Part shown: positions 61,319 to 64,000 of the stretch, one piece after another | Numbering within the stretch: position 1 is the stretch's first letter | Layout of the letters: every line of letters starts with the position of its first letter | Origin: Vespula vulgaris | Lineage: Eukaryota > Arthropoda > Insecta > Hymenoptera > Vespidae | Direction of reading: 5' to 3' | Assembly (NCBI RefSeq): GCF_905475345.1 | Contig: NC_066598.1 | Span: 5,040,001 to 5,104,000, forward strand | Length of the DNA: 64,000 nucleotides | Program-made: the position numbers and the translations under genes | Notes under the pieces: generated by a model | Database searches by the model: none | What the model was told of the DNA's origin: nothing | The model's input: the letters and a program-made list of their open reading frames with translations, nothing else

Positions 61319-64000
61319 TAATTATACATGTGATATATGGATTTTTCGGTAAAAGTTAACCGAGATAAACTGTGTAACAACGTGGTATGAACGTTAACCG
61401 GAAATACAAAATGGAAAAAATTGCACAATTTGCATTTCAGGTAATAATGCAGATGTTTTATAGATTTCTCGCATACCGTTAACCAGGAAGAACTGTGTAG
61501 AATTCGGTATGATCGTTAACTGTGAATCGAAAATAAAAAAATTTTTCTCATTTCATTCTAGGTGATTATACAGATTTTATATTGCTTTCTCGTCCAAGGT
61601 CAACCAAGAAAAACAGTGTAACAGCACGGTATCACCGTTAACCAGATATTAAAAAATGAGAAAAATTTTACAATTTCCATTACAGGTAATTATATACTCT
61701 TTTTTTTTTTTTTTTTTTTTAATTTCTTGTCTAGCCTTAACCGAGGAAACTGTCTACAACATGGTGTGACAGTTAACTGTAAACTGAAAACGAAAAATAT
61801 TTTCCTTGTTCCATAAGAGGTAATTTTGCAGATTTAAATGGATTTCTCGGATAAGGTTAACCTAGAAAAACTGTGCAACAACGTGGTATGGCCGTTAACC
61901 GGAAATTCAAAAATGAGAAAAATTGTACAATTTGCTATATAGGTAATTATGCTGATGTTACATAGATTTTTCGGTTAAGGCTAACTGAGAGAAACTACGT
62001 AACAACGTGCTATGACTACTATGGGGAAATCCAAAATGAATAAAATTGTAGAATTTGCATTATAGGTAATAATACAGATTTTTTCATAGATTTCTCGCGT
62101 ATCGTTAACGGGGAAGAACTGTGTAGAATTCGGTATGATCGTTAACTGCGAATTGAAAATAAAAGAAATTTTCCCCGTTTCATTCTAGGTATGTATACAG
62201 AATGAAATAAATTTTTCGTATAAGGTTAACCAAGGAAAATTTTCTAACAACGTGATATGATCGTTAACTAGAAATTCAAAATGAAAAAAATTGTACAATT
62301 TGCATTGTAGATAATTATACAGGTGATAGATGGATTTCTCGGTAAAAGTTAACCGAGATAAACTGTGTAACAACGTGGTATGAATGTTAATCGGAAATTT
62401 AAAATGGAAAAAATTGTATAATTTGCATTTCAGGTAATAATCCAGCTTTTTTATAGATTGCTCGCATATCGCTAACCGGGCTGAACTATGTAAAATTCGG
62501 TAGGATCGTTAACTTTGGATTGAAAATAAAAAAATGTCACTGATTTCATTATAGGTAATTCTATAGATTATATATGTCTCTCTCGACCAGGGTTAACAGA
62601 GAAAAGTAGTGGTAACAACATGGTATATACGACCGTTAACCGGAAATTCAAAATTTAAAAAATTCTATTTGTCCCATGATTGGTAATTCTGCAGATTTTA
62701 TATGGCTTTCTTGCCCAAGGTTAAGCGAATAAGAATGAGTGGAACCGTTAACCGGCAATTCAAGATGAAAAAAATTAACAATTTGCAATATAGGTAATTA
62801 TAAAGATTTTTTATAGATTTCTCACATTTCATTAACCGGGAAGAACCGTGTAAAATTCCGTATGATCGTTAACTGTGAATTGATAATAAAAAACATTTTT
62901 CTCGTTTCATTCTAGGTAATTATAGAGATTTAAATGAATTTTTCGGATAAGGTTAACCAAGGAAAATTGTGTAACAAAGTGATATGATCGTTACCTAGAA
63001 ATTAAAAATGAAAACAATTGTACAACTTGCATTATAGATAATTATACATATTACATATGGATTTGTCGGTAAAAGTTAATCGAGAAAAACTGTGTAACAA
63101 CGTGATTTGGCCGTAAATCGGAAATTATAAATGATAAAAATTTTACAATTTGTACTCTAGGTAATTATACATACGTTATATGGATTTCTCGGTTAAGGTC
63201 AACCGATAAAATCTGTGTAACACTTGGTATGATCGATAATTGTAAATTGAAAATGAAAAGATTTTACTTGTTCCATGGTAGGTAATTCTTTCAGATTTTA
63301 TATGGCTTTCTCGCCAAAGGTTAATCGGATAAGACTGTGTGAAATCGTGGTATGACCGTTTACCGGAAATTCAAGATGAAAAAAATTTTCCAATTTGCGA
63401 TATAGGTAATTATAAAGATTTTTTTTTTGTTGATTTCTCGCATATGGTTAACCAAGAATATCCGTGTACAGTTCGGTGTGATTGTTAACGGTGAATTGAA
63501 TATGAATAAAGTTTTTGTTGTTTCATTCTGGGTAATTATACAGATTTTATATCGCTTTCTCATCCAAGGTTAACCGAGAAAAACAGTGTAACAATGCGGT
63601 ATCACAATTAACTTAAAATTTTAAATGAAAAAAATTTTACAATTTGCATTATTGGTAATTATAGAGATTTTTTTTTTATATATTTCTTGCTTAATGTTAA
63701 CCTAGAAAACCTATGTAACAACGTGGTACGGCCGTTAACCGGCCATAATAAATTCAAAAGGATAAAAATTTTATTGTACAAGCAATAACTGTAAATTGGA
63801 AATGAAAAAAAATTGTACTCGTATCATTATAGATTATTGTACAGATTTCATATGGCTTTCCCGCATAAAGTTGACCGAGAGACACTGTTTAACAACGTGG
63901 TATAACCGTTAACAAAAATAAAACGAAAATTAAAAAGAATTTTACAGTTTGCATTATAGGCAATTATAAAGATTATTTATAGATTTTTCACTTAAAGTTT
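61319..64000. repeat. 5S-derived satellite, higher-order repeat (cut by window end)
   Basis: The first 2.68 kb of another HOR copy, almost identical to copies 1 to 3. The array continues beyond the window. Confidence 0.9.

Noticed and set aside
31833..64000. Recurring minus-strand open frames of 60-80 codons in the satellite (for example 33874-34077, 38137-38355)
   Set aside because: They are translations of the monomer itself. Monomers of 120 or 123 bp keep frame over two units by chance. They start and stop at different places and show no codon constraint, so they are not genes.
31833..64000. CENP-B box in the satellite monomers
   Set aside because: I looked for the TTCGNNNNANNCGGG pattern. 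TTCGGTATGATCG comes closest but lacks the required positions.
31833..64000. CRISPR array
   Set aside because: The period is about 121 bp, with no short exact repeat separated by unique spacers. The context is eukaryotic; this is satellite DNA.
31833..64000. Functional 5S rRNA gene cluster
   Set aside because: Monomers retain only about the first 38 nt of 5S and lack the A box, IE and C box, so they cannot be 5S genes.

Overview
This 64 kb window looks like nuclear DNA of an insect, most likely an aculeate hymenopteran (bee, wasp or ant). That placement is an inference. It rests on very AT-rich DNA with many long (GA)n tracts, introns with GT/AG borders, and an insect-type NR2E nuclear receptor that most resembles dissatisfaction (dsf). 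Jockey-type LINE, piggyBac and 5S rRNA remnants are also present.

Layout. 1-3914: non-coding DNA, probably the intron and regulatory DNA of dsf. 3915-6137: the last six exons of dsf, covering the end of the DNA-binding region extension, the hinge and the whole ligand-binding domain; the zinc-finger exons lie upstream of the window. 7615-9895: a decayed, intron-bearing pseudogene of the small-subunit processome WD40 protein WDR36/UTP21. 11297-11413: a near-complete 5S rRNA gene on the minus strand with a T8 terminator, followed by a 5S pseudogene (11690-11771) and another fragment (18509-18554). 14815-23000: a graveyard of mobile elements (a fold-back element, Jockey-like ORF1 and RT pieces, the C-terminus of another LINE, and a broken piggyBac transposase). 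23195-30465: a palindrome of about 7.3 kb. The middle of its arms is almost identical, while the parts nearer the centre and nearer the ends are diverged. Its centre holds three decayed copies of a small secreted-peptide-like gene.

31489-64000 (running off the window): a tandem satellite of about 120-123 bp monomers, organised as higher-order repeats (HORs) of about 6.8 kb and interrupted by a 500-N assembly gap (51304-51803). Each monomer carries, on the minus strand, a sequence matching roughly the first 38 nt of 5S rRNA. It shares a small sequence variant with the 5S copy at 11.3 kb. At the left edge of the array sits a longer 5S remnant (about +1 to +58). The satellite therefore appears to have arisen from a truncated 5S rRNA copy. 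This is the most striking feature of the window.

Only two loci look potentially functional: dsf and the 5S gene. The rest records decay, duplication and satellite amplification, and the window seems to cross from gene-bearing DNA into satellite heterochromatin.
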